From Bacillus sp. HNG (lineage in GTDB: Bacteria > Bacillota > Bacilli > Bacillales > Bacillaceae_L), in the NCBI RefSeq assembly GCF_003400205.1, contig NZ_QUQV01000010.1, forward strand, positions 92,524 to 156,523: a stretch of DNA of 64,000 nucleotides, read 5' to 3'. Each line of letters starts with the position of its first letter. Positions within the stretch are counted from its first letter, which is position 1. The position numbers and the translations under genes were made by a program. Under the pieces are notes generated by a model. That model did not search any database. It saw only the letters and a program-made list of their open reading frames with translations, and was not told the origin of the DNA. Of the stretch, positions 62,796 through 64,000 are shown one piece after another.

Positions 62796-62838
62796 CTAAA
62801 AGAAGCAGGAACCCATACGAGGTCCTGCTTCTTTTAGT
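62796..62838 (+). terminator. Strong terminator closing the retron-like unit
   Basis: CTAAAAGAAGCAGGA (62796-62810) pairs perfectly over 15 bp with TCCTGCTTCTTTTAG (62823-62837). The pairing includes A and T tracts that serve both strands. Confidence 0.8.
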
Positions 62839-62904
62839 AGGAAGATTATTCTTTACCTATTCACTAGAGTGAATTATTAAACGATTTAAAAGGATTTTAT
62901 AGAG

Positions 62905-63012
62905 ACAGCGGCGGGAACGATAGCGATAGCTGACGACAACGGCACGAAGCGATACATAGGGACGTTTATGTATACGTTCCCGCTTCGTATGGATACGCTG
63001 AAACCCGCTAGA
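62905..63012. other. G+C-rich region with nested and competing inverted repeats
   Basis: GCGGGAACG (62911-62919) pairs with CGTTCCCGC (62975-62983); CGAAGCG (62945-62951) pairs with CGCTTCG (62981-62987), so the two exclude each other; ATACATA and TATGTAT pair inside; AGCGG and CCGCT can close the whole. It stands out within A+T-rich island DNA. The remaining 62672-63195 sequence shows no gene. Confidence 0.55.
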
Positions 63013-63195
63013 GCTTTAAAATTGATGCCGTCCCCATTGTATCAAACCTGTACATAGGTAAAAACGTTACTGTTGAATATGTTATGATATTCCTATCAAT
63101 ATTCACGTTAAGCTAACGGGCAAGATAGTTTTAACATTCACATGAGGGTACATGTGATATAAATTAGGATATGAGGTGCATACTCATGTAGGTAA

Positions 63196-63891
63196 ATCAG
63201 ATTATCGGATAGATTTAGCTATATTTATCACCGTGTTTCTCTTATAGATTGGATTACCCCAAAAAATAATGATTTTCTTGTTGTTAATCAGCTAGAGGTT
63301 ATTGAAAAAGGTGCCAAGAAAATACCCGATGTTGTTGTTTATGTAAATGGGATGCCGTTAATTATTATCGAATTAAAAAGTGCATCTCGTGAAGAAGTAA
63401 ATATTGATGATGCGTACAAGCAACTGAAAAATTATATGAACGTACACATTCCGTCTTTATTTTTAATGCGTGTTATGGAAGAAAAACTCAAAGATGTTAA
63501 TAAGAAAAATATGACTGTAAGTAAAAGCTTTTCTGAGAGATTTGAAAAAATAATAGAGAAGTATCACAATAGGAACGATCATTTAGACGTTTATGAAGTA
63601 TTTGAGGAACTTCTCAAGTTTAAAGAAGAACTTGAAGAAGCGATTAACGAAGGAACACAACTTGGTTTATCCTATGAAGAAAGAGCCTTCTTTGATGTTC
63701 TAGGGCCTGATCCTGATATTAAGACATTACTGGAAGATGAAATATTGCTAAACATTGCAAAAGATTTAGCTAAAACAGCTAAAGAACATCGATCTCATGA
63801 TTGGGATAAAAAGGAAAGCGCACAAGCTCGAATGAGGTTATACATCAAGAAGGTTCTACGAAAGTGGGACTATCTGTTTATTGCAAAATAA
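63196..63891 (+). pseudogene. hsdR: Internally deleted type I restriction subunit HsdR
   Basis: One open frame joins two distant parts of HsdR. The first part, YIYHRVSLIDW, FLVVNQLEVIEKG and PLIIIELKSASREEVNIDDA, is the N-terminal nuclease region with the E-x-K pair. At about 63465 it passes straight into the C-terminal helical region (MRVMEEKLKDVNKKN on, ending WDKKESAQARMRLYIKKVL). The whole SF2 helicase motor of roughly 600 residues is missing, and no start codon with a ribosome site is seen. It cannot restrict DNA. hsdM and hsdS are not in the window. Confidence 0.8.
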
Positions 63892-63936
63892 AAGTGCAGA
63901 GCTTTGCAACGAAAAAATGCAGAGTCCTGCACTTTA
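63889..63936. terminator. Terminator-like hairpin after hsdR remnant
   Basis: AAAGTGCAG and CTGCACTTT form a 9-bp stem with a 25-base loop, followed by ATTT. Confidence 0.55.
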
Positions 63937-64000
63937 TTTAATGAGTGCATAAAAAAAGACTTGCCAGTCACCCCAAGTCCCACTACATTAATTGTGTCGA

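Overview
The window looks like a chromosomal segment of a low-G+C, spore-forming Firmicute of the Bacillaceae (Bacillus or a near relative). Evidence: Bacillus-type Shine-Dalgarno sites with frequent TTG starts, an MreBH, a LiaIHFSR-type operon, sporulation-type histidine kinases, PdaA, a SpoVB-like flippase, and a long stretch whose gene order follows the B. subtilis tre-yfk-yfj region (treA, yfkK, yfkJ, yfkI, yfkH, yfkE, yfkD, yfkAB, yfjT, pdaA, yfjP, yfjO). No rRNA, tRNA or CRISPR array was seen.

Layout. 0-8.8 kb: ECF sigma factor with a membrane partner and its own ECF-type promoter, a polysaccharide deacetylase, a nitrilase-family amidase with a GNAT enzyme, a CtaG-like oxidase assembly protein, a helix-turn-helix protein fused to a degenerate F1-ATPase beta domain, a repeat-filled intergenic region and a 3-methyladenine glycosylase. 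8.9-12.4 kb: the lia-type envelope-stress operon. 12.6-16.6 kb: a compact signalling-like cassette: an HD-GYP protein, a 24-residue Cys/Trp/Pro peptide gene missed by ORF-length cutoffs, a PqqD-like/M50 membrane protease, and a histidine kinase with the same membrane sensor as the HD-GYP protein. 17-31 kb: pabB-pabC fusion, helD, an ABC-F ATPase, a SpoVB-like flippase, two double-domain DUF2294 (MpsC-family) proteins next to a PAS histidine kinase, an ArsR/SRPBCC pair, terC and mreBH. 32-58.9 kb: the tre-yfk-yfj core, interrupted by pfeT, a DUF2975/XRE pair, a G+C-rich acyl-CoA synthetase, OsmC, transporters, a class I fumarase and a paired SMR exporter.

58.9-63.9 kb is an accessory defence island directly 3' of an rlmD/rumA-type rRNA methyltransferase. 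It holds a leftover second 3' end of such a methyltransferase, the C-terminal remnant of a serine recombinase, an OLD-family ATPase-TOPRIM protein, a 216-nt region bounded by a 9-bp inverted repeat placed like a retron a1/a2 pair, a retron-like reverse transcriptase, and an internally deleted type I restriction hsdR.

Intergenic DNA is unusually patterned. Three loci carry different sequences repeated every 20 bp, two carry palindrome-containing units repeated every 52 or 53 bp, one upstream region carries three direct repeats spaced exactly 31 bp, and two dispersed families recur: GGGACGGTTC-type at five loci, and a hairpin-rich element of about 110 bp at two loci.

The best candidates for something undescribed are the peptide/M50/HD-GYP/kinase cassette, the HTH-F1-beta fusion and the OLD-first retron. 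All assignments come from reading the sequence and recalled family knowledge; no database search was run.
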